The notes: generated by a model not told the origin, from the letters alone. Shown: positions 26,533 through 36,389, counted from the first letter of the stretch. The stretch is DNA of 64,000 bases from Maribrevibacterium harenarium (GCF_006385675.1 NZ_VFRR01000020.1:1-64000); one strand, 5' to 3'. Program-made: numbers and translations.

Positions 26533-27668
26533 TGCGCACCTCCTTGCAAGCGAAAGCTACCCCGATATTGCGCTTCTACCCTGACCACTTGCTCCAATTG
26601 CACTTGCCATTGGGGCGAAGTTAATACCTGTTGCAACTGCTCTAATTGCTCCCGCTGCGGTGCTTGTATGACAATGCGGTATACCTGATCCCGCAGAGAA
26701 ACCTGCTCCAATAGGGTAGCACCGGTCACTTTTTGCAACGCTTGTCCAAGATGGGCTAATAAATGATAAGGGGAAACGTCTTGATTCGGACTGTGACTAT
26801 TAGAGACCTGCTGCAAACGCCCCTGCAATTGGCGACTGAGGTTAACTACTCGCCCCGCTTCCGGAGCGAGCTGCAGAAATAGGCGACTGGCTTGGGCTTC
26901 AAGCTGCGCAGTTTCTCGTTCCAATGCTTGAATTTGCTGAGCTTGCCAACCATAAGCGAACCCCAATGCTAAAAGTGCAACGGCCGCCACACCACGCCAC
27001 TCGGATAAACGTTCCAACCACGCCTGGCGCTGGCTGTATTGCCCAGTTAGCAAATTGAAACGACGCCAGTGCTTATTGGAAGCGAGTCGCTGAGCTACCT
27101 GATTTTCATCCCAACACACTCCATTTTCTGCTTGCGACAAAGTGGGCAACGCTAACCATTGCCCCTGAAAATGCTGCATCGGCATATCTAATAGGGTGAT
27201 GGAGGTGGCTTCGGTTTCTTCCAATAGCAAAGCTTGCGCAGGAAGTAACAAGGCACCCTGGGCACCTATTTCCTGTAAAAACGCCAACCACTGAGCCATA
27301 TGCGAGTGAGCCGTGGCAACCACCCAAGCCTGTTGTTTATCTTTCGTTGCTTCACTGACCCAATGTAGTTCATCCACTGGTTGACCCACATGGGTTTCCA
27401 TCAAAAAGGGCACCACATTTTGCAAATGGGCAGCTTGGCCTTTCTGCAGCGGTATTTGCCGTACATGACACCGGTGTGCCGGTGCAAATAGCATCACTTC
27501 CAGACTGCCGCGATCCGTCAAGTTCCGCAGTATCAAGGCCAACTGACTCGCTGCAGACCAGTTACCTACTACCGGCTGGGCGACGCCATCCTGCATACGC
27601 CAAGCACGTCCTAGCAGTTGACCATCAGGTTGTTCTTGGGTCTGTATCAGAAGCTGAGCAAGGGGCAT
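26529..27668 (-). CDS. gspL: Type II secretion system protein GspL
   Basis: Platform protein linking the ATPase GspE to the inner membrane, 379 residues. The cytoplasmic actin-like half contains LPAQALLLEE and VVPFLMETHVGQPVDELHWV. One membrane helix (VAAVALLALGFAYGWQA, about residues 228-244) and a periplasmic coiled coil with a ferredoxin-like C-terminus follow. Both ends are coupled to neighbours: 11 bases after gspK and overlapping gspM by four. Confidence 0.9.
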   Translation of the reverse strand: MPLAQLLIQTQEQPDGQLLGRAWRMQDGVAQPVVGNWSAASQLALILRNLTDRGSLEVMLFAPAHRCHVRQIPLQKGQAAHLQNVVPFLMETHVGQPVDELHWVSEATKDKQQAWVVATAHSHMAQWLAFLQEIGAQGALLLPAQALLLEETEATSITLLDMPMQHFQGQWLALPTLSQAENGVCWDENQVAQRLASNKHWRRFNLLTGQYSQRQAWLERLSEWRGVAAVALLALGFAYGWQAQQIQALERETAQLEAQASRLFLQLAPEAGRVVNLSRQLQGRLQQVSNSHSPNQDVSPYHLLAHLGQALQKVTGATLLEQVSLRDQVYRIVIQAPQREQLEQLQQVLTSPQWQVQLEQVVRVEAQYRGSFRLQGGAQ

Positions 27669-27679
27669 TCCATGGGTTC

Positions 27680-28678
27680 CTATGGTTGCTGACGAGTGAC
27701 ATCATCCTCGGCAAGCAACGCCTGAGTGATGGTGTCGAATTGGCCAAAGGCACGGTAGTAAGTCGCTACCAAGCCCGAATCCTGTTTATACAAGGCACTG
27801 TGTAAGTAATACTGGCGGTTATTTTGCGTGAGCGTTACCAAAACCTCAACCAATTGTGTGGTGACGGCCCAGTCGGCTTGATCTAACGGCGGATCAAGGT
27901 CAGCAAACAGCTCGTCTTTCACCAAATCTTCGGTACTATCAAACCCTACACTGTCTAACTTTGCCTGCAATTTCGTGGATTGTTCTTCATTTAACTGAGG
28001 CAACATGGCGCGCCATACCGGTTCTGGCGCTCGATTAATATTCACTCCAACCGCCATGGGTAAACTGCAAATATAAGGGGCCAAGGTGGTAGATAATTCC
28101 TCGTCTATACCAAGCAACGCCCATTCTGAAAGTGCCGTCATCGGTGCATCAGCGGTACGATAAGGGGTTTCCAAACCGACATAGTATTCATCTTCACGCC
28201 CATTACTGGCACTTAAATCCTGATCTTTATCGAGCCAGTCAGTCAGCCAATATACCCATTCATTACTGACACCAAGCTGCTCTGAAAGGGCAACCAACCG
28301 CTGCTGGGTAAGGGGCTGTCGTTCTGGGTCTGCCAAGCCATTCACATCAATACAGCTTTGGCGGTCAATCACTTGAATAACGAGACTGTCCCCTTCTTGT
28401 TCCAGGGGAAAAGCTTGCTCGGTAAACAACCAAGGTAGGGTACGATCAATGGGCAGGTTTTTCGCTGCATTCAAATCGAGGCCACTAAGCCAACCTCTCG
28501 CCCATGCCTCCCCACCAAGGAGGGTTTCTTGCCATTGGGAAGAGTTTTGCACTCGCTCGACCAAACTGACTTCCCGCTGTACCGAGCTCAGTACTGACAC
28601 ACTAATCCCACTGATCAAGGCAAATACGCTTAGGGCAAGGATTAAGGCCACGCCACGCTGGCTCGACTTAGCTGCCAT
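27680..28678 (-). CDS. gspK: Type II secretion minor pseudopilin GspK
   Basis: Large minor pseudopilin at the tip of the pseudopilus, 332 residues. The prepilin cleavage site is in SSQRG/VALILALSVFALISG. As expected for GspK, it lacks the glutamate at position +5 that the other pseudopilins carry. The large alpha-helical insert has DVNGLADPERQPLT and a GVNINRAPEPVWRAMLP segment typical of the family. It overlaps gspJ by 11 bases. Confidence 0.93.
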   Translation of the reverse strand: MAAKSSQRGVALILALSVFALISGISVSVLSSVQREVSLVERVQNSSQWQETLLGGEAWARGWLSGLDLNAAKNLPIDRTLPWLFTEQAFPLEQEGDSLVIQVIDRQSCIDVNGLADPERQPLTQQRLVALSEQLGVSNEWVYWLTDWLDKDQDLSASNGREDEYYVGLETPYRTADAPMTALSEWALLGIDEELSTTLAPYICSLPMAVGVNINRAPEPVWRAMLPQLNEEQSTKLQAKLDSVGFDSTEDLVKDELFADLDPPLDQADWAVTTQLVEVLVTLTQNNRQYYLHSALYKQDSGLVATYYRAFGQFDTITQALLAEDDVTRQQP

Positions 28679-29306
28679 CGCTGACCTCGTTCACTACTGG
28701 CAGGGACGGTAGCTCAAACACCCGCGTCACTTCCCCCAAGCCACTGAGGTTGAGTTTGATGCGCGCGGCTACCGGTGTTCCGACTGGAGCCGATACGCCA
28801 CCGGGCAACATGGTTGCTTCTGGTGGCCACTCGGCCAGCCAACCGGTGTCTCCCAACACTTCCACCGAGAACCCAGTCACCCCAGCAAAGCGCTGCTCTT
28901 TGGCTTGACTATCTTGGTCTCGATCAAGCACCTGCCAAAACCTACGCACCAATTGTTCATCTTGATGTTCATAGATGACCCGTTGCAAACGGGAGCGTTG
29001 TTCTTGCAGCGGATTTTCCCAGCCGCTATGGGTCAATGCCAGCATACCATCGGTCACTTGCAAAGCAGGCTGGGATTCACCCAATTCATCCCGAATCGGC
29101 CTAGAAAGGGATTGGATCACATCTTGCTCTAACCAAGCCCAAACACGGATCGCTTGCTCAAGTCCTTCAGTTTGAGTTTGGATACTGCCTTGCAGAGATA
29201 AGCCGGAGCGCACCATTTGCAACGCGCCGATACCGACAAAACCCAGTATGCCCAACACCACCAACAGCTCCAACAGGGTGAAACCAGCTCGCCTTTGTTT
29301 ACTCAT
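28668..29306 (-). CDS. gspJ: Type II secretion minor pseudopilin GspJ
   Basis: Minor pseudopilin of 212 residues. The cleavage motif is RRAG/FTLLELLVVLGILG with the +5 glutamate. The body contains the GspJ-type WAWLEQDVIQSLSRPIRDELG. I chose the ATG at 29306 because GGAG lies seven bases upstream and the leader is then seven residues long. It shares eight bases with the end of gspI. Confidence 0.93.
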   Translation of the reverse strand: MSKQRRAGFTLLELLVVLGILGFVGIGALQMVRSGLSLQGSIQTQTEGLEQAIRVWAWLEQDVIQSLSRPIRDELGESQPALQVTDGMLALTHSGWENPLQEQRSRLQRVIYEHQDEQLVRRFWQVLDRDQDSQAKEQRFAGVTGFSVEVLGDTGWLAEWPPEATMLPGGVSAPVGTPVAARIKLNLSGLGEVTRVFELPSLPVVNEVSDGS

Positions 29307-29700
29307 TGGTGACTCCGCTAGCGGAAGTGAGTTCAGGCACATAGGTCACTAATGTGTAAAGGGGTGTTTGCGCGTCCGTTAAAAACACTTGGATTTCCAC
29401 CCGATTCAAGTCACCGGTTTGCTTTTCCAGCAAGGCTTGGGTGCGGAATCCCATCCCCCCCTGTTCTACCGTTTCCTTGTCTAAATTCACCGGCTGACCA
29501 CTGCGCACTGCCAAACGCATCATGGTAGCGCGATCTTGGGCAACCCAAACCGCCAGCACCTTTTGCTTTAAATAGCTGGCTTGGGAGGTGGTGGTTTGGG
29601 TAGTTTGCACTAACACCACCCCCACCAAGCTGAGTACGACTAGGGCAATCAGCACTTCCATAAGGGTAAAGCCGCCGCGTTTATTCCAAGGTGAGGCCAT
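29299..29700 (-). CDS. gspI: Type II secretion minor pseudopilin GspI
   Basis: Minor pseudopilin of 133 residues that nucleates the I-J-K tip complex. The motif is KRGG/FTLMEVLIALVVLSLVGV, followed by QKVLAVWVAQDRATMMRLA, which is characteristic of GspI. The ATG at 29700 has AGGGG nine bases upstream; another ATG three codons earlier has that site too close. It overlaps gspH by 20 bases. Confidence 0.93.
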   Translation of the reverse strand: MASPWNKRGGFTLMEVLIALVVLSLVGVVLVQTTQTTTSQASYLKQKVLAVWVAQDRATMMRLAVRSGQPVNLDKETVEQGGMGFRTQALLEKQTGDLNRVEIQVFLTDAQTPLYTLVTYVPELTSASGVTNE

Positions 29701-30166
29701 TGATGCCATCCCCTACTATGGTGACGCGATAATCGCCAAGACTTAACTGCCAGCTTAGGGGCAAATATTCCCCATTGCTTAAGGTCAGCCATTCAATATG
29801 GTTATCACTGATACCAAGGCTTTCCTTGCCCTGTTGCAATAAACGGGACGAAACCGAAATATTGCTTATCACTTGATCCGTCAATGTGAAGGTCGCCCCA
29901 TCCTGCCATTCGTTATCGATAAAAGTCTGTAGAGCCAGCCGTTGCTGAGTTCGCTTTAAGGCGAGATTTTCCCGCTTGGTCCAAGCGTCATCGATGGCGT
30001 TTTGCAGAAATGCCCGTAGGGCCTGCGCTTCCTCTTGCAACTCTTGTGCACCCCGATCCACCCGAATAGTGGGAGCCACCAAACCCAGCAAGCCCCCCAA
30101 AATCGCCAGTACCACCAGTAATTCCAATAGGGTAAAACCAGCTTGCCGAGCGGAAGTTCGTGTCAT
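29681..30166 (-). CDS. gspH: Type II secretion minor pseudopilin GspH
   Basis: Minor pseudopilin of 161 residues. The prepilin motif is ARQAG/FTLLELLVVLAILGGLLG with the +5 glutamate, followed by LQEEAQALRAFLQNAIDDAW, the conserved GspH helix. It lies eight bases after gspG and has a poor ribosome site of its own, which suggests translational coupling. Confidence 0.92.
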   Translation of the reverse strand: MTRTSARQAGFTLLELLVVLAILGGLLGLVAPTIRVDRGAQELQEEAQALRAFLQNAIDDAWTKRENLALKRTQQRLALQTFIDNEWQDGATFTLTDQVISNISVSSRLLQQGKESLGISDNHIEWLTLSNGEYLPLSWQLSLGDYRVTIVGDGINGLTLE

Positions 30167-30174
30167 CGGTGTGA

Positions 30175-30645
30175 TTATAGATCGGCTTTAGATAGATCTG
30201 CGGCATCGCCATCGCCACCTTCGCGGCCATCGGAACCAAGGGAAAGCAGATCATACTGACCGTCAGCACCGGGGCTAATGTAGAGGAACTCATTGCCCCA
30301 AGGATCTTCCGGTAGTTTTTGCATATAGCCACCGTCTTTCCAGTTTTTCGCTTCCGGGAAGCCCGAGGGCTTAGTCACCAAGGCTTGTAAACCTTGGGAG
30401 GTAGAAGGGTAATTGCCGTTGTCGAGTTTATATAAATCCAAGGCTGACATAATGTTGCGGATTTGGGTCTTGGCCACGGACACTTTTGCCTCATCCGAGC
30501 GCCCAAGAATATTTGGTGCCACCAAGCCGATTAGCGCCCCCAAAATAACCAGCACCACCATCAGCTCTAGTAGAGTGAAGCCCGCTTGAGATTTGCGTTG
30601 TGCGTGGGGTTTGCGTTTTGCTAAAACTCGACGAGTTATCGCCAT
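30175..30645 (-). CDS. gspG: Type II secretion major pseudopilin GspG
   Basis: Major subunit of the pseudopilus, 156 residues. The cleavage motif is KSQAG/FTLLELMVVLVILGALIG. The leader is long for the family, 22 residues with many basic residues, from the ATG at 30645, which has AAAGGAG upstream. The C-terminal calcium site is visible in GSDGREGGDGDAADL, and the conserved DGGYMQKLPEDPWGNEFLY precedes it. Confidence 0.96.
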   Translation of the reverse strand: MAITRRVLAKRKPHAQRKSQAGFTLLELMVVLVILGALIGLVAPNILGRSDEAKVSVAKTQIRNIMSALDLYKLDNGNYPSTSQGLQALVTKPSGFPEAKNWKDGGYMQKLPEDPWGNEFLYISPGADGQYDLLSLGSDGREGGDGDAADLSKADL

Positions 30646-30682
30646 GTGTTTCTCCTTTATCCTTCCCGGACAATACTTCAAG

Positions 30683-31885
30683 TTAATTTAATAGCTGATT
30701 CATATTCATAATCGGCAATAGGATCGCCATCACGATCATCATCACCACGGCACCCATGACCAACAGCATCAATGGCTCGAATAGCCCCACTAATGCGGTT
30801 ATCCAGTTATTGGTTTCCTCTTCTTGCTGACGGGCCGCCCGGGTCAGCATGGCATCCAACTCGCCGCTGCGTTCACCGCTAATGATCAACTGCAACATCA
30901 TAGGGGGCAAGAGTTTTGTATCACGCAACGCGGTGCCGAGATCGCCCCCCTCTTTGACTCGATCCCGGGCCTGCATTAAGCGCTGGGCAATGGTGTGGTT
31001 GTCTATCACCTGGGCCGCAATCGCCATAGCTTCAACTAAGGGAACACCACTACTGGATAGCATGGCAAGGGTACTGATATAGCGGGTAACTTGACCAGTA
31101 CGAATCATATTACGCACCAACGGCAGACGTAGCACCAAGGCATCTTTGATTTGCTTAGGCGTTGGGTGGCGCATCAGCATGATATACAGCAACAGAAGCA
31201 ACCCTAAGCCTAAAACGGTGAGATTGCCGTAAGCTTGTATCCATTTACTGATCGCTAACATGACTTGGGTAATAGTCGGCAACACTGCGCCCTGCTTATC
31301 AAATACCGAGACAATATCGGGCATCACTGAGCCAAGCAGAAAGGTCACAATACCAATGGCAACTAGGGTCAAAATCGCCGGATACAGCATGGCCATTTGA
31401 ATTTTTTGGGCGTTGGCACGGGTGCGCTCGGTGTAATCCGCCAGTTGCATTAACACCCCTTGCAAATGGCCGGACTCTTCGCCGGCTTTAACACTAGCGC
31501 GAAACAATACGGGAAAGGCATTCGGATACTGAGCCAATGCTGTCGCCAAACTGTGACCTTCCAACACCTTGGAGCGTACCGCTAACAGCATCGAACGCAA
31601 GCGGCGCTTTGTCGTTTGCTCCGCCACACCGGAAAGGGCTTCTTCTATGGGCAAACCCGCATCAATTAAGGTCGCGAGCTGGCGAGTCACCAGAGCTCGA
31701 TCTTTGACGCTTAAGGAAGGGGAAAATAGGCTGCTGGCGCTGCGCTCTTTACCGCGCTGAAGGGCAATAGGTACCAAGCCTTGATCCCGCAGTTTTTGGC
31801 GTAACTGGCGTTCGTTATCCGCCTCAATCACACCCTTGCGCTTTTTGCCCTTGGTATCCAGAGCCGTATATTCAAAAGCAGCCAT
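30683..31885 (-). CDS. gspF: Type II secretion inner-membrane protein GspF
   Basis: Polytopic platform protein of 400 residues with the duplicated GspF/PilC domain. The first copy has LATLIDAGLPIEEALSGVAEQ and FPVLFRASVKAGEESGHL. The second has ISTLAMLSSSGVPLVEAMAIAAQ and LLPPMMLQLIISGERSGEL. Three membrane helices end in PLMLLVMGAVVMMIVMAILLPI. It begins three bases after gspE. Confidence 0.95.
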   Translation of the reverse strand: MAAFEYTALDTKGKKRKGVIEADNERQLRQKLRDQGLVPIALQRGKERSASSLFSPSLSVKDRALVTRQLATLIDAGLPIEEALSGVAEQTTKRRLRSMLLAVRSKVLEGHSLATALAQYPNAFPVLFRASVKAGEESGHLQGVLMQLADYTERTRANAQKIQMAMLYPAILTLVAIGIVTFLLGSVMPDIVSVFDKQGAVLPTITQVMLAISKWIQAYGNLTVLGLGLLLLLYIMLMRHPTPKQIKDALVLRLPLVRNMIRTGQVTRYISTLAMLSSSGVPLVEAMAIAAQVIDNHTIAQRLMQARDRVKEGGDLGTALRDTKLLPPMMLQLIISGERSGELDAMLTRAARQQEEETNNWITALVGLFEPLMLLVMGAVVMMIVMAILLPIMNMNQLLN

Positions 31886-31888
31886 AAA

Positions 31889-33385
31889 TTAGCGGGATTC
31901 CGTAATAGACAGCACAGGGGACGTTTCCCCATGGGTGACTCGTAGCACTTCTTCCAAACTGGTGAGCCCAGCGAGTGCTTTTTCCATACCGTCCTGACGT
32001 AGGCTTGGGGCGAACTTTCGTGCCAGTTGTTCCAAGCCTTGTTCACCTGCCTGGTTGTGGATCAGGGTTTGCATTTCTCCATTAATCGGCACCAACTCAT
32101 ACAGGCCTAAACGGCCCCGATAACCTTGCTGGAAGCACTGTTCGCAACCCACTGGCTGGTATAGGGTGAGCGGCTCGGAGATCGGCTTACCCAATAGCTG
32201 CTTGGTAGCGTCATCCGCTGCTACCGGTTGTTTGCAATGGTCACAAAGGCGGCGCACCAAACGCTGGGATAACACCCCAATGACGGAAGAAGACAACAAG
32301 AATGGCTCGATCCCCATATCTTGTAATCGGGTGATGGCACCGACGGCACTATTAGTGTGTAGGGTAGAGAGCACCAAGTGCCCAGTAAGGGACGCCTGCA
32401 CCGCGATATCTGCCGTTTCGCGATCCCGGATTTCCCCGATCATCACCACGTCTGGGTCTTGACGTAGAATGGCCCGCAAACCACGGGCGAAGGTCATATC
32501 CGCCTTAGTATTTACCTGGGTCTGGCCAATGCCCTCGATATGGTATTCCACTGGGTCTTCGACCGTCATAATGTTGCGCTTGCCATCATTGAGATAACCT
32601 AATGACGCATACAAGGAGGTAGTCTTACCGGAACCGGTGGGGCCAGTGACGAGCAAAATCCCATGGGGACGAGAAATCAATGAACGCAGTAGTTCACGGT
32701 CCCGCTCATTCATACCCAAATGAGTCAAATCTAGGCGCCCGGCTTGTTTTGATAGCAAACGCATCACGATACGTTCACCGTGGGTGGAAGGTAGGGTAGA
32801 AACCCGCACATCAATTTCCTGCCCAGAAATACGCAGCACAATACGACCATCTTGGGGGATACGTTTTTCCGCGATATCCAACTTGGCCATGACCTTAATA
32901 CGGGAGACCAGCATAGGAGCCAGCGCCCGTTTTGGGGCGATCACTTCCCGCAATACCCCATCCACCCGAAAACGCACCACCAACCGGCGCTCAAAGGTTT
33001 CGATATGAATATCGGAAGCCCCCTCCTTAACCGCTTCGCTCAGGATAGCGTTGATCAAGCGAATAATCGGGGCGTCTCCCTCGCTTTCGAGTAGGTCTTC
33101 ATTTTCCGGAATGGCATCGGCAGCACTGGCAAGATCCAGCTCATCCCCCAGCCCTTGGGCTGCGGCTAGGGTTTGCTCCCCCTCACGCTGATAAAAACGC
33201 ACCATCTCCCCATCGAAATCTGCATCTGATAGGGCTTGAAATGACGGCAATAGGGGGGCGACCCGCTGCGCCTCGGCCAAGGCTGCAACAGAAGCTGACT
33301 CACGGTGCGCCACTACCCAACCTTGGTCAGATTGGAATAACAACACACCGTGCTCTTTGACAAACGCATAAGTTAAAGCGGACAA
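31889..33385 (-). CDS. gspE: Type II secretion ATPase GspE
   Basis: Hexameric ATPase that powers pseudopilus assembly, 498 residues. Walker A is GPTGSGKTT (248-256); the Asp box is in DPDVVMIGEIRDRETAD and the His box is LTGHLVLSTLHTNSA. A zinc-binding tetracysteine (CDHC...CEQC, about residues 385-425) is present. It starts at TTG; the frame contains no ATG upstream, and AGGGA sits nine bases before the TTG. It is separated from gspD by three envelope genes, which is unusual for gsp operons. Confidence 0.95.
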   Translation of the reverse strand: MSALTYAFVKEHGVLLFQSDQGWVVAHRESASVAALAEAQRVAPLLPSFQALSDADFDGEMVRFYQREGEQTLAAAQGLGDELDLASAADAIPENEDLLESEGDAPIIRLINAILSEAVKEGASDIHIETFERRLVVRFRVDGVLREVIAPKRALAPMLVSRIKVMAKLDIAEKRIPQDGRIVLRISGQEIDVRVSTLPSTHGERIVMRLLSKQAGRLDLTHLGMNERDRELLRSLISRPHGILLVTGPTGSGKTTSLYASLGYLNDGKRNIMTVEDPVEYHIEGIGQTQVNTKADMTFARGLRAILRQDPDVVMIGEIRDRETADIAVQASLTGHLVLSTLHTNSAVGAITRLQDMGIEPFLLSSSVIGVLSQRLVRRLCDHCKQPVAADDATKQLLGKPISEPLTLYQPVGCEQCFQQGYRGRLGLYELVPINGEMQTLIHNQAGEQGLEQLARKFAPSLRQDGMEKALAGLTSLEEVLRVTHGETSPVLSITESR

Positions 33386-33434
33386 ACAAACATCCCTATG
33401 TCTGCAATGGAATCGATTTAGGCGAGGCCCAGAA

Positions 33435-34373
33435 TCAGAAATTCCAGTACCCGTTTACACCCACGTTCCAGTATTGTACTTCGTTTTCGGGGATAATGGC
33501 GTAGCGATAACGATTTAACTCACTCACATAGTCACCGCGAATTCTCATCTCATTTCGCAAGCGGTAGAAGTAGTTGGCTTTTGCTAATAGCCCAAGGTTT
33601 TCGGTGAAACGCCAGCCATAGCCAACATACGCGCCTACGTCGAATCCTTCAAACGAAGAGGAAAAGGACAGCCCTGAGTTGGATGTATTCACCACATCAT
33701 AAAATAAAGGTAGTCCAATGGTTGCCCCCCACTGCCAGCGAGGCCCAACTTCAGATGATTTGAAACGGGTATCATAGCGATAACCAACTTGAGCTAAGGC
33801 ACTGGTGAAGGTTTCCGTATAGTTAACGACCTTAAACTCGTCTTGAAGACCATATTTAGAGATATAATCCGCCTCATTAAGAGCTGTATTTTCCCCTTTC
33901 CAGCGGGCAGAGTTAAACGTTCCAGCGTCCGCCCCTTTCGAGAAGCCATTACGATCCATCAAGGTACGACGATAAGCACCACCAATAACAAGCTGATGTC
34001 CACCTTCAAATAGATAGCCAAATAGGATGTCTAGCGAGTTATGGTTAGAGGTAACTTGGTTTTTCTGATGCTCACCAGAACCATTGGCAGAACTAAACTG
34101 CCAGGATTCGGCATCCGTAGACGCGTATAACGTACTAACCGTATTGATATAAAATCCGGTCCGCTCGCCTACTGCCGTATAGCCACCAGAGTAGTTAAAC
34201 ACCTGAAAGTTGGTGGGAGTGGTTTCAAACTTAATACCGCCAGTAACAGTACCACTTTCCTTATAAGCAAATTGACCAGCCGCGACACCAAGATAGGTAT
34301 AGGGCTCGTTGTTTATTTCGGCAAAAGCAACTGAACTGGATAGTAGAGCAATAGGGAGTAGTATTTTTTTCAT
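33435..34373 (-). CDS. Predicted outer-membrane beta-barrel protein
   Basis: A 312-residue protein with a signal peptide (MKKILLPIALLSSSVAFA, cleavage before EI). Alternating aromatic strands and a C-terminal phenylalanine (WNVGVNGYWNF) are typical of an outer-membrane barrel. I do not recognise the family. It lies between a lipoprotein gene (105 bases away, with a terminator-like hairpin between) and gspE (49 bases), so it may have its own promoter and lead into the gspE-M unit. It could be a porin-like or assembly partner of the neighbouring envelope proteins; nothing in the sequence fixes its role. Confidence 0.75.
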   Translation of the reverse strand: MKKILLPIALLSSSVAFAEINNEPYTYLGVAAGQFAYKESGTVTGGIKFETTPTNFQVFNYSGGYTAVGERTGFYINTVSTLYASTDAESWQFSSANGSGEHQKNQVTSNHNSLDILFGYLFEGGHQLVIGGAYRRTLMDRNGFSKGADAGTFNSARWKGENTALNEADYISKYGLQDEFKVVNYTETFTSALAQVGYRYDTRFKSSEVGPRWQWGATIGLPLFYDVVNTSNSGLSFSSSFEGFDVGAYVGYGWRFTENLGLLAKANYFYRLRNEMRIRGDYVSELNRYRYAIIPENEVQYWNVGVNGYWNF

Positions 34374-34441
34374 TATGGATACCTAGATAATTAGGGGCTT
34401 AACGAATCTTCTTAATTTCACTAATGGCCTTCAAAACAGAA

Positions 34442-34461
34442 AGACCGCCCTGAGGCGGTCT
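34442..34461 (-). terminator. Probable terminator after the lipoprotein gene
   Basis: AGACCGCC and GGCGGTCT form an 8-bp perfect stem with a four-base loop. On the minus strand it is followed by TTCTGTTTTG, an interrupted T tract. Confidence 0.6.
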
Positions 34462-34478
34462 CAATTATTAACGAGATT

Positions 34479-36377
34479 CTAATTATTAAAGTCTGACGCA
34501 GTGAATACAGTACTTGGCAAGTTACTCAACAACGTTTTGCTATCCGCTAAAAGAACATCATCACATTCGCTCTTCTTAGTTGGCACAGTTTGCCCTGTCG
34601 GTAAGGCTCTAAGCCCCCATTGCTCGAAAGAGGAATTAGCGCCAGTGGCTACAGAAAGGTGATCTGAGTACCAAACCGCATCTTGATCAAACTCATCTGA
34701 CTTAAAGGTAAACCGTCCAAAAGTATTTGTGTTGGCATCACCAAATCCAAGGAAATATTTACCATTATCCGTATCGCTACTAGGAGAAACTTTCCCTGTA
34801 GCTTGAATCTGGAAATCACCGTACTGGCTAGTAATATCAACAACACCAAGCCCCGGAATAGCTGTCCAACCAGCAGTTAGGTGACCAACTCGGTTTTTAT
34901 CTTCCGTCTTGGTTTGGCTCGGATCTGAGAAGGCATAACATACTGCAACTTCACCAGATTGATCACCAGCCTTGCCTTTGAAAAATAGAATAGCACGACC
35001 TACTTTATCGTCGGCAGTATTAGTAGGGGTATTGAGGTAATCATCACTGCCGGACATAGATAAATAGTGAGTGACCCAAATTCCAGGATCAGCTTCTTCT
35101 ACCGCAGCGTCAGATACTGCCGTCGCAATATCGGTACTTGCCGTTTCAAGTTTCTTAACCAATGTATCAACAACTACAACACTTTTAGTAGTGTCTGCCT
35201 GTTGAGTTTTAATTTGGGTTACTAACGTATCAGCATTGCCACTAACATTACTGATTACATTATTAGAATTTGTTTTCTGAGTAGATGTAGCGTTGGGATC
35301 AAGGGCTAAAGCCACAGCTCTATCAATAGTAGCCTGAGCTGTTTGTGCTGCCCGTAAAGTTTCTGCAATACCGCTTGTACTTATCTGGTCGATGAGTTTA
35401 TTTGATGCCTGAAGGCCATCCCGTAATGTAGTCGCTTCGCTACTAGCGGATGAAACCCCCACTCGACTAAAAACAGTTTCAAGATCTGCAGGCGGCAAAT
35501 CAACGACAGACGTTGTTGTTGTCGCACTTGAAATTCGAGAAGAAAGCGAACCAAGAACTGTATCTAACGTTGGAGTATTTGTAGAGGTCGTTGCCCGAGT
35601 GACAATATTTGCCGCTAGGTTCATGGTTGTCTGACCAGCTAGTTGTAATTTAGCTCGTTCTTGAGTGACGCTCCATGAAGTAGAAGTCGAGTCTACCGGC
35701 GGGACAAGTTGGGAAGTCAATAGAGAATTTTGATCAGGCGTACCAGAACCGACTAGAGCATTCTGAACTGTTTGAGCAGGATTTGTCACCGGATCTGTGG
35801 TCGCTCCAATACGCTGCGCGGCAGACCATAACATGGTTGTGGAAGGAGTCATAGTTGAGTAGGCAACTTGATAAGACGTTGATACTGGCGGTCTTAGTAT
35901 CGGATAAATCCATCTATAGTAATCACCCCGAGTATCAAAAACGCCAGAAGTTGAGAGACTGCCGTTGTACGCAGGATATACCACACTGGTTAACATGCCA
36001 CGGAACTTCTGCCCAGTCGAAACTTCTGTCCCCCCAGTTAAGCGAACTAGAGAGTAACCAGTGAGTGCATTAGAATTAAGACAGTAACGCTCATTCGCCG
36101 TAGTGCCGCTGCAATAGTTAACGCCTTTCTCATAGTTATATGAATAGTAACCATCGGCATCGGTATAGGCTTTCGGCTCACCTGACTCCCATTTGCCATC
36201 TTGATTCATATCAATCCATACAAAACCATTTGCGATACGACCATCAATTACCAGACCAGTAAAAGATGTTGAAGATGAAGAACCTGAGTCCTGAGAGCTG
36301 TCATCACCACCACAAGCAACCAGCGCCAAGGTTGCAATAGCAACAGAGGAAGCTAATAAAGTCTTTTGAAATTTCAT
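34479..36377 (-). CDS. Large predicted surface lipoprotein
   Basis: A 632-residue protein with a lipoprotein signal (LALVACGG, lipidated C22) and a serine-rich linker. Residues 39-85 resemble a Cna-B/SdrD-like beta-sandwich with the calcium-type loop DMNQDGKWESGEP followed by TDADGYYSYNY. The middle (about 200-420) is Thr/Ser/Ala-rich and looks helical. The C-terminus, from VTHYLSMSGSDDYLN onward, looks compact and beta-rich. Its low-complexity composition stands out from neighbouring gsp genes. It lies 12 bases after the TraF-like gene, in the same unit. It could be a T2SS-exported surface protein or a structural partner; no family name can be given with confidence. Confidence 0.7.
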   Translation of the reverse strand: MKFQKTLLASSVAIATLALVACGGDDSSQDSGSSSSTSFTGLVIDGRIANGFVWIDMNQDGKWESGEPKAYTDADGYYSYNYEKGVNYCSGTTANERYCLNSNALTGYSLVRLTGGTEVSTGQKFRGMLTSVVYPAYNGSLSTSGVFDTRGDYYRWIYPILRPPVSTSYQVAYSTMTPSTTMLWSAAQRIGATTDPVTNPAQTVQNALVGSGTPDQNSLLTSQLVPPVDSTSTSWSVTQERAKLQLAGQTTMNLAANIVTRATTSTNTPTLDTVLGSLSSRISSATTTTSVVDLPPADLETVFSRVGVSSASSEATTLRDGLQASNKLIDQISTSGIAETLRAAQTAQATIDRAVALALDPNATSTQKTNSNNVISNVSGNADTLVTQIKTQQADTTKSVVVVDTLVKKLETASTDIATAVSDAAVEEADPGIWVTHYLSMSGSDDYLNTPTNTADDKVGRAILFFKGKAGDQSGEVAVCYAFSDPSQTKTEDKNRVGHLTAGWTAIPGLGVVDITSQYGDFQIQATGKVSPSSDTDNGKYFLGFGDANTNTFGRFTFKSDEFDQDAVWYSDHLSVATGANSSFEQWGLRALPTGQTVPTKKSECDDVLLADSKTLLSNLPSTVFTASDFNN

Positions 36378-36389
36378 GTTTTCGTCCCC

